From Gymnogyps californianus (Eukaryota; Chordata; Aves; Accipitriformes; Cathartidae), in contig NC_059471.1 in the NCBI RefSeq assembly GCF_018139145.2, positions 213,671,494 to 213,735,493 of the forward strand: a DNA stretch of 64,000 bases, written 5' to 3'. Positions 36,476-49,720 of this stretch are shown here, piece after piece. How positions within the stretch are numbered: position 1 is the stretch's first letter; each line of letters opens with the position of its first letter. Under the pieces are notes generated by a model. It did not search any database and was not told where the DNA came from. It was given only the letters and a program-made list of their open reading frames with translations. The position numbers were made by a program, and so were the translations under genes.

Positions 36476-38189
36476 TGTATAGATATTTTTCCTTGATGCT
36501 TCTAGAAACATAGTAGCATAAAATGTTGCTTAGAGAATTTCAGAGTACCTGGCACACAAATTCACAGTCTAACCCGGCTGAGTTATTGTAAATGAACACA
36601 TTTCTGGTCATCAGCTCTCTATTGCTGTGACCAAGTAAAAGTCCTAATATTCCAACTTAGTGGCGAGTAAGTTCAGCTCACTTATTTTTAGGTGTCTACA
36701 TCCCACCTAATCTTCCTGAGATCCCTTGATAGTCAAGAGATATGATTAATACAGCTGATTCTACATGTTTATTTTATGATAAGGTGAACTTTGCCCTAAA
36801 AGTGACCTTTTTCCTCCACCAGTCACCAAGGAAATGTAACTCAGACACAAATTATGGCTACTGATGGATATGCAGAACATAGATACGTTCTCAGTACCTC
36901 CCATCTGGTTCCTCTTTAGCTGCAACAGCCGGAGCTGCATCATGACCAGTTGTCCCTCAGGCCCCTTAGCTGTTGATTAGCTCTCTGAGATAGCAGAAGA
37001 AAGTGAGGATTAGATCTTTGGATGCCACAGCCTGGTAGCCCTATCTGGGAAGTTAAACCACACTGACTTGAGGCTATGAAACAACAAAACGAACAGGTAA
37101 CCTGGTAGCCTCTGTGAAAGACAACATCTGACAGACAGGTGAGGCAGAGAAGAGGGAGCGATGACAAAGGCAATGTCATCAGTCTTATCGAAATCCAAAA
37201 AAACTGTGAGTCATAACCCCATTTAGGAAGTAAAACTGTTCTTGATGTGATCTGGAGTAGCTTTTGGTTTGCCGCAAGCTATACTGGGAAGCCACTACCA
37301 TTTCCAGCTAGCTGAAGAATCAGACAGATGGAAAGTCATCTTAGACCACCTGTCTGATCAGTTGTCATATTCTGGGCCCAGTGTGATGCAACCGCTAAAA
37401 CTCAAGAAAATCAGCAGTGAAAAGTGCTTAGTGCAATTACAAATTATGTACTCGAACATGATCTTGAAGAGCAGGATGTGAACTCCAGCTTAGGGAAGAA
37501 TGGGCGGAGGGAAGAAGCCTGTAGGTATATTTTGTTATGATATTTTGCAAAAGGCATGTGCCTCAAAGCTGCTGGCAGTGTTAATTCTGTTTTGATAAGT
37601 GCTTAGTGATGCAGTACATCGAGTATGACCATACGCAACTTCAACTCTGACAACATTTCTTTGTGTGGGAAATTCCCCTGGTTTTGTGTTTTTAAAGGAA
37701 AACACAGGCTAAATTAGTCTCTGGGAGGATTATTTTCCTTTGACAGAATTTATGAAGCCCTCAGAAGAAAAGGTCTTTCCCTGTAGACCTTTCTACGTCT
37801 AACTATGGAGTGAGTGGGAGTGAGTTACAGCCATGTGCTATAGGAAGTAGTTGAAGGAACTTCAGGAGAAGAGGCAGCAACTTTTATCCGCACTAAACCC
37901 ATAAACAAATACAATATGCTAATCTGGGAAATCTGATTAAGGAGCTGGCTATACTCCTTATCCCCATCACACTTGGCAATGTCTAGTCCTCTATCATCTC
38001 GTCTCTCATTCATAGCTATCTACCTGATTCATTCAGTCCACCGCTGTGTGACTGTGACCACCCTGGAGTCATACCAAGAACACAGTTGAATTACATCAGG
38101 TCATCACAGTGTCTCACTGGAGCCTCTTGTCCAAGACAAAGCATTAAATGGAGATTAAAATATGTCAAACCCTATTTAAACTTAGGTTT
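36476..38189. other. Non-coding stretch, no gene recognised
   Basis: Short chance reading frames only. No repeat family or RNA recognised. Confidence 0.55.
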
Positions 38190-38440
38190 TCATGTATTTT
38201 TTTGCATATGCACACAATATATATAATATAATACATATGCATATATGAAGTACCTACATATATTATGTAAATGAAACTATATGTGTATTGATAGATTTAT
38301 ATAAACATAAGTATGCATGAGTACATTACCGCTTGGCATTCTGGTTATATGTGTATGTATACATAGAGATACATGTGAATATATACATACACATATCTAT
38401 GTTTGGGCACATATAGGGACAGCGTATATGTACCTGTATC
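38190..38440 (+). repeat. Degenerate ATGTATA-type low-complexity tract
   Basis: About 250 bases are dominated by alternating purine-pyrimidine words (atatat, acatatg, gtatgtatac, atacatacacatat). It is a decayed compound microsatellite. Further CA-rich words follow at 38500-38640. Confidence 0.75.
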
Positions 38441-41310
38441 TTGAATTATGGCTGTAGGTTCATGCAGTAGCGTCTGCTTGTCCATGGTTATGCTGACTCA
38501 CAAACACATGAGCGTTTGAAAATCTTGACCTGCTAAAGGGCATGTGAAACACAAACACACATGAACAAACACATATGGACAGATTTACATGTTACCGTGT
38601 AGGATGGTGCCTAAACATTTACACACACACATGCATGTCTTTGCACGTATTTTTGAAGCAAAATATTAATGATATTTACTTCTTTGCTCTTATCATTTTT
38701 GTTTGCCAGAAAGCCTTCCTTGAAAGGCAGGATTATTAATTTGTGGGGTCTTTTTTCTAGTGACAAAGCAGCAACAGAAGCTGTGAGATTTAAGCAAACG
38801 TAAAAAAGTGTCATCTAATAGTCCATCAAACAGCTCTTGTCACACAGATAAACCTTTTATCTCTCTCTTCCAGATTCTAATCGAGGGTACAGTTTGCATG
38901 TTTCTTGTGTCACTGCAGCAACCAGTTCAGCTGGGAGTCCCTATGCCCTGGGAAATAAATTTATTTTGACCCAAATCAGCATTTCAGGGTCTTGTTTTAT
39001 CTTTTCACATTAACATCTTGATTATTATTTTTTAGTCAAGACAGCACGAGTGCATTTTCTCACCCAAGGGATGGGTTGCAAAGCAGACTGTATCTGTTTC
39101 TTTGGAGAGTTTTGTACACAGAAGAAAACCAAAACACTTTCTGGAAAATGTGGTTGTAAGACAAAGTTTTCGTTGTGGTTAAAAGACCATTTGAAACACT
39201 CTAAAATCTGAGGCCTAAAGAGGAAAACTCCAACATTTTTATTAGTTAAAAATTCAGTTTATAGTTTCCAGAATCTTTTCTATTATCCAAATATAGTAAT
39301 GACAGTCTAAAAGAAATTTTGAAGTTTCAAATTCTATCATATTCTTACAATACTTGCATTGTGTATCAAATGGTGTATTTCAGTTTGGCTGTGCACAATC
39401 AGTCATCTTTCCTGGTTTTGCGCTCATAGTTAATTGCTCGCATTGAAGACAGAAACCAAGTGACAAATACATCATTGTCTCAAGTTAAGGCTCAACTCTG
39501 AAAACATAAAAATGAAACCTTTATGTCTTGTTTTTATTGTGAGTCTTATGATTCTTGATGATGGGTTCAATAGTCCTGGTTTCTGAATTTGTTTACATCA
39601 GCTTTCATTCAGCTGATTCTAATTTATACCTTGCATGTTGTTGGCAAGTAGTTTAAAAAAAGAAGACCTTGGGCTATGTCTATAGTTGTAAACTGAATAA
39701 GGCTAGGGAGCACGGCTTGAGCTGGTTCCTGGATGATTTTCACCCAGACAACTACCTCTGCCTTGGGCCATCTCACTTGCTTGTGGGAGGCCAATAAATA
39801 AAATTCCACATTTATTGTTTTTAGCATTTCTTATTTTCTCTTGAGTATTTGAATGCTTGGGCATGCACGATTGAGCAAAACAAGCACAAAACTGTGGAAG
39901 AGAATGAGCGGTTGGACCATCACCTGCTTGGCGATGTCCCCCGCGCAGGCATCGAGAGCTGATCTGATTGCCCTCACCTCTGCTCGTACACATGAGAGAA
40001 ACAGGAACTTTTCGGCATGTGATTCTTGTGATGTGTTTTCGTGTTTACTTTCAGATGAGATGATGCCTGGTGACACATCTCCCTCCTCCAACGCAGGAAG
40101 GTTAAGGCAGTCCAGGCTGGACGTGTTATGGAGCAGTAGCTCATTACCTTTCCTTACCACAAGAGGGGATTTCCCTTCTCTCCTTTCCAACTGATTGAAG
40201 AGGGCTTTTAGGAATTTTCTTTTCCTTAAGCATTGTTCTTATTAAAAATAGTTCACCACCTTAGGCCATAAAAGAAATTCTCTTCTGATCAGGCCTCCTG
40301 CCTCAAGCGACTAAATAAATAGCATCCGTTTGATGTAGCAAATGTGAAAGCTGCATGTTTACTTCTTCACTTTGAAAAAAATATATAATAGCAGCTACTT
40401 TTTTTTTTCCCAAGGTTCATGTTGTTGTAAAATAAACAGATGTTTGGGGGGGGGTGGAGAAATGTATACATTATAAATGTTTAAAATACTCCCAGTCACC
40501 CTGATTAACAAGCATAACAAAGGGTGATAAGGAAAGAGAAGACATCAGAAGTCACTGGCTTTGTTTTTGGTTTGTATTTTCTGCTGTAAAATGTCTGGCA
40601 TTGCCAAAAAAATAAAATCTGCTTTGAAAACCAGACATCTGTTTTCAGAGCCTTTGAGACTGCAAGCATGAAATGCAGGAAACATATAAGAAAAGACCCT
40701 AGCAAAGAGTGCCGTCCCCTCCTCTGAACATGAAAAGCTATAAGAAAATCAAATCAACATAAATATAAGAAACCATTTTATGAACCAAGATTCCTCTTTA
40801 AAGCACATAGGTTTTGTGGAATGTGTGTGACCCTCAGTTTTCAAACCTGAGCTCACTCATAGCACTTCATGAAGACCTTCTCAAGGGACTCCCGGTTCAG
40901 CACCTCCTTGTATAGCTGCACAAAGTAGATATTTAAGTCTGCTCTGGTGTAATCATGTTCCTACGTCACTGACCTATCTAAGCATCGTGTAGTGGGGGAT
41001 TAAGTGGAGCGATTAAGATTGCTCACCTTATTTGCCCTCTCGTTCTCTCACACTCTGAGGAAGCAGAAATGAAAGCCAGGGCTGAGCATCCCAGTGCAGA
41101 CTCCTATTGTTTCCGACCTCATCCAGCATAACAAATCCGTTAGAAATTTATATCTGGGCCCAAGATGGATCTGTAGCTAGTGTGATTGACGTAGCTCCAC
41201 TGATGATCATAGATATCGGTTACCTGTTAGAAGGAAAGCCAGTCATGGTCATGCTACCCATTTAATTTCTTCGGGCAGTGTTCATGAGTGTTGAGATTAC
41301 TCTGAGGGAT
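38441..41310. other. Non-coding stretch; (G)9 at 40446-40454
   Basis: The stretch includes a nine-G run at 40446-40454 and a pair of overlapping open frames at 39831-40194 (113 codons plus, 119 codons minus) discussed as a finding. No recognised gene. Confidence 0.5.
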
Positions 41311-41317
41311 CTTTGAG

Positions 41318-41378
41318 GACCTGGTGCAAAACCCTGCTGGAGTCCACAGGCCTCCACTGACTTTGGATCAAGAGCCAA
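41318..41378. mobile_element. Second hairpin MITE-like relic
   Basis: GGACCTGGTGCAAAACCCTG (starting at 41318) and the facing segment CACTGACTTTGGATCAAGAG (starting at 41355) follow the same amniote palindromic pattern as the relic at 3238 (gg.ctg.tgcaaagccc..., then its inverse ...gactt..tttggatca.g.cc), with a deletion in the right arm. It is heavily diverged, and the assignment is from memory. Confidence 0.35.
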
Positions 41379-44300
41379 GGCAGTTTCACACTCCTGTGAC
41401 CCATTATTGGCATTCTTGTCATACATGCATTCACTCAGTCTTTTCCTAAGTTCCTGTTTTAATATATACCGAGTTAAATTGTTAGATTCCTTTCCTTTGA
41501 ATTAAATTTTTTGCTTGATTTTCCTCCCTTGAGTAGACCCAACTCATGCGTGCATTTGCTAACATGCAACTTTGCAGACATTAAACTCATGGACAGTCCC
41601 TTTTTATTCTACAGAACAAGTGTACAGGTAAGGAGACCTGTACATGTTTTCAGGACAGGGCCACAATTCAGTTTTTTCTTGCAGCCCTATCATTTCCATA
41701 AATCATTACACTGTTTAATTGTATAATAAATATTTTCCCAGCTTCTATATTGTACATGGCACATCAGTTAAGTCATATGGCCAGTTTTAGTTTTAATATT
41801 TAATTTATAATTATCTAGTTGTTATTATTGAGCAGTTTTACTGCTCTTGAAGATTCAGGCTTGACTGAACAAAAGTGTAATTTCCTGCACTGCAAAGTCC
41901 ATGCTATTACAAAGCAGCAGAATCAGCTTTTCCAAGAAAGAGCGGCATTAAAGCTTGAAGTGGAAAAGTTGACTACACTCTGATCTGCACATTTGATGCA
42001 TTTCACAAGAAGACGCTCTGCATTTAATGAGCAAGTTCTTCCTGAGTTTGAAGACCGCTACCTCAGTTTACTGTTGTCCTTGCCCTTTCAGACCTCAGTG
42101 GGCTGCTATATTTTTCCACTCCACTTGACAAAAAAAATTGAAGAAGTCTAGATATCTAAAACTATATTATGTGAACTCCCCTTAACTAAGTTGCCTGTAC
42201 AGGCAATTGAGATAGGTGGTTGCGAGGCCCGTAGAAGAATGCTTTATCCACCTAAGACCCTAAATTTAGGTGTTAACATCAAGTTCTGGAGCGCTTCCCT
42301 CTGGTTTCCTCCAAAGGTGCTTCTCTCCACTGCGTAGTCATCTTGGGCATTATTTGAGGGAATTTGGTTTGCTACACACCTGATGCACAGACACAAGTCA
42401 GTAGTAGCATTTAGACTGGAACCTACACATTGTGTATCAAAGAAGCTTCCTGACATCAAAATCACCCCTATCTACTAAAGCATGGTGCTTTTTTCCTTCA
42501 AACAGGAAACTTTCCAGGTGTGTTGCATGTTTTTTTGATGTTTATTTGTTTAATGTGGAAATTTACAGCAATTATAAGCACCAGGCTCACTTCACATAAG
42601 TCACTAAATAGATCTCTACTAATAAGAAGCCGAAAACATCCAGCCGATTAGATCTGAGCTGCAGAAAAATTCCTAAATAATCCTTCATTTATTAACAAAG
42701 TGTGAGAAAATCATGCTGCAGCTGTAAATATTTCCCTTGTAAACCTTGATTTTTAGCAATTTTAACATATTTGGTAAGTGAGGCATCTCAGAAGGAACAG
42801 TGAACCCTACTCTCTCCTGTTGCCTGTATACACCATTTATCAATTGCACAACCACAGGTTTTGAATGCTCTGTGCTTCCCATCCACTGACAAGAAGACAG
42901 GAACATGCACACATATAATTGATTTTTTATACCACAAGACCAGAATAATTAAAGGAAAAATAGAAGTTGCTGGAGAGAAGGTCAGTGAGGATGTGGGGAC
43001 AGAAAATCCTTAAGGTTAGACTTATCCTGCTTCCTTGTACAAACAGAAGGAACATAAATCTGGCAGCTGCCTCCCAGAGGAGCTTGGAGGAAGCATGATA
43101 CGGACTGCGGGTCAGCCAGGAGCATAGACGATACCTCTGCTGAACTGTATGGGTTTCGATGATATTAAAATGCATAGCTCCTGGAAAAGGTACTGCTTCA
43201 CCCTTACAGAAACTAGTGAGACCCGGGGTTCAGATTCTTAATCTATGTGAATTATTCACATAGCCTGATGATGATTTTCACCTGTAAAAATCTGACACAA
43301 TTTTGTCTTTATCAGTTGATGCCCAGTAATAATAAGCTATAAGTTTATGCTTTATTGAAAGTTTCCCTCTTGGGCTTACCCTCCCTTACCTTAATTGATA
43401 GAAAGTTTGTATTACCTGTCCATATAAAAACATAAGCTATATTTATAAAATAAAAACTGGGATATTTTTACTTTAAAAATTCCTGTCTTTACAAATTGAA
43501 AATACACATATACATGTGTAATACTGCATATGTAGAATTTGCTAAAAATGTAATTTCCACATGTATGATTAATTGTTTTCAAGTGGAAACCTACCTCTAG
43601 TAAGTAGTTTAGGGTTAGAAAACTGGGCTTCAAAGGAATTTGGTATGCCTTCTTCACCTTTGAGATTCAAACACTGGAGCCAGGATTGAAAACCAAGGTA
43701 TTTCAGGTGTCTGCATTTAAAAGACTTTGTTTATGTTAAGGCTTAGGTCACCTTAGCAGGTATGTTTTAATGAAAACATTACCTCTCTGTGACCTTTGGG
43801 ATTTGAAGGTGAAAATGCAGTCACTGGAAAAAGGAATCTTAATTGTCATGGATGAAATCTTCAGCATTAAAGACATTGTTTCTCATCCTTGTGAGTGACT
43901 TAGTGTGACAATAAAGTTTGTTCACTTTACAGAAGAGGGGACAGGGTGGCTTCTGATGAGTTGTCTTCCCTAGAAAACATTATTCCAAAGCATTAACAAA
44001 ATTAAGGAATGGCTTAAAAATATTTCAAGACAGACCCTTAAAATGGGTGGGCTAAATTTTTCACTGTGTAACTGAACCTCTACCTGCGCTGCTCAAATAT
44101 GAATAGAATTTGTGCTGGTATCTGTGTTTTACAGAACATTACCTACTTATTGGTCATTTATTTTATTGCCTGTTGCTCAAGGAATAATATCCAGTCATTG
44201 CAACAAAATAAGGTAAAGTCACATAGCAATAACACACTTTCTGTAAGCACAGTAATTAATAAATTATGTCAGACATCTGGGACAGAGGTTCTTTATGTCA

Positions 44301-47300
44301 AATATTAAATCTATTTAGCAGTTTATTTGTAACATATTTGCAACTTCAAAAAGAAAGGAAGAAAGGAAAGAGAGCAGGGGTTTTCCTACATTTTTTGCAT
44401 TAATGAAACTGACAGCCCTTGTGCATTTTCAATAAGTCAATTGAAGTAAATGACTTTTTACAACCCTTATTAACTTCAGTTGTCACTAGGATGTCATCAG
44501 CAAGATATTCATTGCATTTCCAACTGGATCTTTTAAGTACAATAACAACAAAATTGCTGAAATCCAAAACTTTATTTTTTCTTGCAGGGGACAGGGAGGG
44601 TGGAAAGAATCTGTCGGTTCCCTAAATTCAGGTCAAGGCAAAGTGGGAGGAAAAAAAAAGCTAATGTTTCAAAATCGTCATTTTACACTAGTTTAAAAGC
44701 CTGAGTGATGAGCGAAATACATCATATTTCCACTCAAGTCTTGTGCCGTCTGAACAGAAAGATGGGTTTGTGAGCCTTTCTCGTGTTACTTATCTAAAAC
44801 AGAATCCAAAACAAAACAGGACTCAGCAATACATATCTCCCGGTGTTTGAAGGAGCACTGTTGTGAGGGGTTAGCAAACAGACTGCATTTCTCTCTGAAC
44901 CCAAGCTCACTCTGTCCAGGCATTTCCCAGCTTGGAGAGGAGCCAGCCTTAAGCTGGAAGTGACACAGACCCATTAGTGCTGTTGAAAAGCGTACCATGG
45001 ACACTGGGGATATATCTGCATCGTCAAACTTGCAGCTCCCCTGAGCAAAGCTCTGGGATATCTCACTCCAAGGACCGCTCTCTATAAACAGCGTGGGTAA
45101 GATCACACCAGCTTTGGATGCCTCCTTTCCAACATAATTCCAGCAGGTCTTCAACCTGCTGACATCACCGCACATCCTCATGCCCCGACACCATGGCAAT
45201 ATCCTTGGGTGGCTATGACACTCTGTCCTCCTCTTTGGTGGGCTGTGTCCTCACATTATTTTGAGCAGCGTGAGTTCAAAATCTCCACACACGCAAAAAT
45301 AATTGCACCTCTGGGCTACCAGGGTTCCGGATGGGACTCAAAGGTGATGTGGGCCATGTGCAGTCTAGCATGGATGTGCGTAGTCCATCTGGGAGAAGAA
45401 CAGCCTGAGCAGTGTGGACAAAGCCCTCGCTGTAACCCTCAGCTGTAACCCTCACAGGGCTGGCGGTGTGGAGTGGGTGACCCCCATGTTGTGGATGCTG
45501 CCAGTGACAGGGTCAACGGCTGTGTCTCTCCTACACAGGCCCCATGTTGCTGCTCCAGCGTGCAAGGCTGTTTTTCTCTGAGGATGTGGTCTTGAGGAGA
45601 TACATGCCAGTTTGGCACATAGGTGCTCTTCAAGTAAAGGATTAAGCAGTTTGCCACATATGTAGACCAGATGAGTTTGATCACACTTCAGTGCATATTC
45701 CATCTCTCCTGGTGCCTTCAACAATCCTCTTTGCCTTTTTTATTCTACCACACACTGAGTTACTGGCTCCAGTGATTCTCCTGTGGGAACTCCTAAATCC
45801 TTTTTCTACACTAAATATAGAGTAAATAACAGAGCTCTACAGAGCACTTCACTGGTGCAAACTTGAGGCCATTGGTATCTCCTCAGTAGATTGTGGATGT
45901 GAAGTTTCTGCTATGAGATTTCTGGCACGTGTGTATGGATTTAATTTGAAGCAGGAATACTTTCCAGTCCCCCTTTCTTCCGTGTTTCAAATAGACCTCT
46001 CTATAATTCCATCAGAACAGAGGAATGGTAGAAAGTGCTTGCTACAGGGCTAGTTTGAAGGAAAGACTGGAATAGGAAGAGGGATGGAGTCAGGCAATGA
46101 GACCTGGTCCTAACGGGTACAGAGGGTGAAGGGACAAGGCCAGGCTAGAAAAGCAAAGAATCCCCCAATACAGGGGATGCAACAGGCTGGGCTGCAAATA
46201 ATTGTGCACTTGCAGTCACCGCTGTGTCCCACTCCCAAGTCCCCGTGCACATGGAGGTCATTTTGCCTGCCTGCAGATCCTCTACACAGCTCCTGTTCTG
46301 CTGTTCTGAGACCAGCTTTTAGGTGAGAACATGTTTCTGCTTCAGTTTCTTGATCTGGAAAATGAACGCATTTTCTAAACTTTTTCTGGGTCCTGAACGA
46401 ATGCCTGCTTCTGCCATTATAACTTTGACACCAGGAATAGGCAAGGTTCTTGCATGGTTTGAGTCAGGGAAAGCAAGAATCAGAGACTACACCTAGAAGG
46501 TGAGCTGAAAGGAGGTGAAAAGGTAAGAGAAGAGCTCAGACAAGGTTAAGATGTGACTGCAACACGTTTAGCTTGAAAGGAGCTTCCTCAGGCATTGCTG
46601 ACAGCAGGGAGTTTAGCAGAGTTACAACTTTTCTCCTCCAGTAGGCTTTGCAATTTGGGCTTTTCTCTGCACTCTCCTGCATGCACTACCCGAACAAGTT
46701 AGCTGGAATTAGCTCAGAGGTATCCACACGCGGTGTAGTCACACCTTGTCCTGCCCTAAGTCACAAGAATGGAAAATATCTACACCTTCTTCCTGGAATG
46801 AGAAAAATAGCCTTTCCCAGTTCATTAAGGTCAGGACAGCGCTGGAAGCTTGAAGAGGCAGGAAGTTTTAATTTTGAAACTTCTTTATACAAGGGAAAAG
46901 AGTTCTTTGTGTTTGGCTGGAGAACAACAAAAGTATTTGCTTTAATAATATTCTAGTAATATGTAATATTATATACATTTGGCTAGTAAAATGCACCACA
47001 AATTGCTTTCGTGTAACACTTGAGACAAACATTATAAGGAAGGAAGTCCATTGCTTGGCCAAATATGCAATTAGCTGCCACCCTGAAGCAGGATTTGAGA
47101 TCAGTATATTATCTTTTCGGGATTAAAGAGGTGGCAGTAAGAAATAGGAAGCTGTAATTAAAAAGAAAAAGACCTAAAGATTTAAGAGTATTTGTGGTGA
47201 AACTCCTCACACATGACAAATTAGTGTGCTGCCCAGATGTAAAGAAGCAGGGAGGTGAAAAGAGCAAAGAATCTGAGCTTGTCTTAAATCTGGCTGGATC

Positions 47301-48264
47301 CTACAGGCAAAATTGCGTGACCACGTGAAGTCATATGGTGGTAGCCCAGGCAGAACTGCCTCCTTCAAGTAATTTCCATGACAGTGAATTCATAAGTGCA
47401 CCCGTTCTCTTGGTTGCCTTTCAAGTCAATTGTAATACTCCTGGAGGCTTCAGTGGCATTTGACTTTGGTTTTCATTTGAATCCACCAGCAATTTTGCCA
47501 TCAGCCTTGGTGTAAACAAGATCAGGATCTAAATCACTGGGGTAGGTTTTCAGCCAATATAAATTACCTTCATTAGAAGATAGGGCTGTAGCAATTCCAC
47601 TTTCAAGCTGCAACAATTTGCACCATGGAGTTATGACAACTCTGCCTTAGGGGCAGGATAAATTGCCCCATATAGCAATGGCATTTTTTTATCTGTATAA
47701 GATCTGCCCCTTGTTTTAGAAACTCAGGTGGAGCTTGCAATCATATGCATTAAACACTTCTTTCCATTTGACTGAAGCCAGCAGGGCTTTTGTCACTCAC
47801 ATCAACAAGGATAAAATTCATCTCTTAATCAAATAATGGGAGAAAAACACCTATATGAAACCACATGTTTCAAAAGAGAAAAAAATATCAAACCTTTAGC
47901 ATCAGCTTTGAAAAATAATCTGCCCTTTATTTACTGGTGGTGTGGTTACAGATAGCAAGAGGGCAAGATTTAAAGTTATTATAAACATTAAATTCTTATC
48001 TCCGGCCTGTCCCTTTTATTACCTCTATAAAAAAGTTGATAAAACAATAATTAAAAAAACCCACCTTCTGAGAAATAGATTCTGAAAAAAATAAAAGAAA
48101 AGCCCAAACACTCATCTGCCAAAGAAGACTTATGCTTACTTGAGCTGAAGGTTGTTGTCAGACAAATTTCACTGAAGAGGAGATTTACAAACATGACGTA
48201 ACTCTGACAAGCTGGGCTTTGTATCTTGGCAAAGGAAAGTTTAAGAAAATACCCATGTACACAG
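41379..48264. other. Non-coding stretch, no gene recognised
   Basis: Long stretch of single-copy-looking sequence. Words like CTTCAGTTTCTTGATCTGGA (near 46341) hint at a further MIR core but stand alone. A less AT-rich part (44830-46330) holds a 137-codon minus-strand frame (44786-45199) without recognisable domain and a short local duplication (taaccctca twice at about 45433-45455). No gene can be supported. Confidence 0.5.
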
Positions 48265-48284
48265 GCACACACACACACAAACAC
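48265..48284 (+). repeat. (CA)n microsatellite
   Basis: About nine CA units with one interruption, followed by cgcatatatat. Confidence 0.85.
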
Positions 48285-49249
48285 GCATATATATTGTATG
48301 TTGGGTTTAAAGGTTTATTGCTCCAAAACTTATTGAAAGAGATTATGTGTCTCATCTTGTCTTTGGTTAAAAATAGAGCACTTATATGTGTTCTTTATTA
48401 GCTTGTTTTAGGATTACCTTAATCCTGCCCAAAATTTTTTACCACTTCCCCGTGGTGCAATTTGCAATGGTAATCTGTTTATGAAGGGTGATGTTAGAAT
48501 AACTGTAAATATCTTTCCAACAGAACCCAAACAATAAAAACAAAAACTGCAGCTTAGGGGAGCTTTGGTGTGCCGAAAACCAAGCTCAATTAAGCAAACT
48601 CTGCAATGGATAACACTCCACATCATGTCACTGAACCATGGGAAGCTGCAAAGTGTGGGGTAAACTCAAAGAAACTTCTGTTTGCTGGGAAAATCCTGCC
48701 CTTATTTCATTTTCATGTGGTCTCATGGGTATAACTGAGGATGATTTGGATCCTTATGTAGTGTTCCACATAGATGTAGTTGTTTATCTTAAAGATGAAA
48801 ATAACCTACATTATTTTTTATTTTATTTGGAGAAGATTTTGCAGACCTTTTTTGAAATTATTTTAATATGGTCCTTATTTTATAAGCCTGGTGAAGTCTA
48901 CTGAGTCTGCGTGCAGATGAGGCAATAGATACGGACACTCCATGTTGTACCAAGGTGTCCAAGTCCCCTCCTGTCCTGATCAGAGATAGGTAGGGATGTG
49001 TTACACCCTTCTATTTAATCCATGTACACAGATTTCCTTCACATGGAAACTGTGGGGATGAAGAGATCGATGTCTACTTGGGACTCGTGTCTGTTCAGCA
49101 TCACATCACAGCTAAAGCATCCCCAGGCCTTCTAGATTAGACATAGCCTGGATGTCTTGCAGAGACATACTACCACTTAAAATATGGTTAAAATCAATCC
49201 ATTTAGTAAATAAATAGAAGAGTAACCTCATCTATTTGGAATTGAAAGC

Positions 49250-49520
49250 CTGATAATGAGAAGTGAGTTAACTTTAAATTGTCCAGTTCAAGAGTGAGTA
49301 AATTCCATTTACCCGGCTGTACGCTGAATTCAAGGAAAGCCATTTTGCCATTGAATCCAATAGCTGTTGGACCACGACCTCTTGACAGTAAGCATTAAGC
49401 CATGAACAAGTAAAAGCATGGGCATGCTTGTTTAATTTAAGTGCATGACTAATTTTGCATGATGAATTGCCTTGTCATGCCTATTGCCCAGCTACCAGCC
49501 ATGTGGTAAAACAGTGGGGA
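49250..49520. promoter_or_regulatory. Candidate conserved non-coding element
   Basis: A repeat-free block with an octamer-like TTTTGCAT (49453-49460) inside TAATTTTGCATGATGAATT, a homeodomain/POU-type cluster. It also contains a perfect inverted repeat AAGCATG-GG-CATGCTT (49414-49429), whose right part GGGCATGCTT also fits a p53-family half-site (RRRCWWGYYY). Enhancer function is inferred only. Confidence 0.35.
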
Positions 49521-49642
49521 GAGCAATGGTAGGCCGGGTAGAACAGCATGGGGAAAATGCATCTTTCCTTATGGATTGTTCTGTTTGCTTTTCATTTGAG
49601 ATCAGTATTTAAGTTCTAACTTAGACTTTCGTCTTAAGAAAA

Positions 49643-49720
49643 TGTTAATCTTACACTCTCGGGATCTCAGTATCTCCAGCTGTAAAATGGAGAAAGCAAA
49701 TACACACACAGTGACTTCAG
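49643..49720 (+). mobile_element. MIR-like SINE remnant, CORE segment
   Basis: TCTCAGTATCTCCAGCTGTA (starting at 49665) followed by aaatggagaaagcaaatac aligns with the MIR core (cctcagtttccccatctgtaaaatggggataata). Head and tail are not recognisable. Confidence 0.55.

Noticed and set aside
38190..38640. Tandem array or CRISPR-like repeat
   Set aside because: The units are short and degenerate with no constant spacers. It is a decayed microsatellite.
44786..45199. 137-codon minus-strand frame in a less AT-rich patch
   Set aside because: No domain, no gene signals and no protein-like family pattern that I can recognise. Likely chance.
46330..46375. Possible MIR core (cttcagtttcttgatctggaa)
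   Set aside because: A single 20-base word without flanking matches could be chance.
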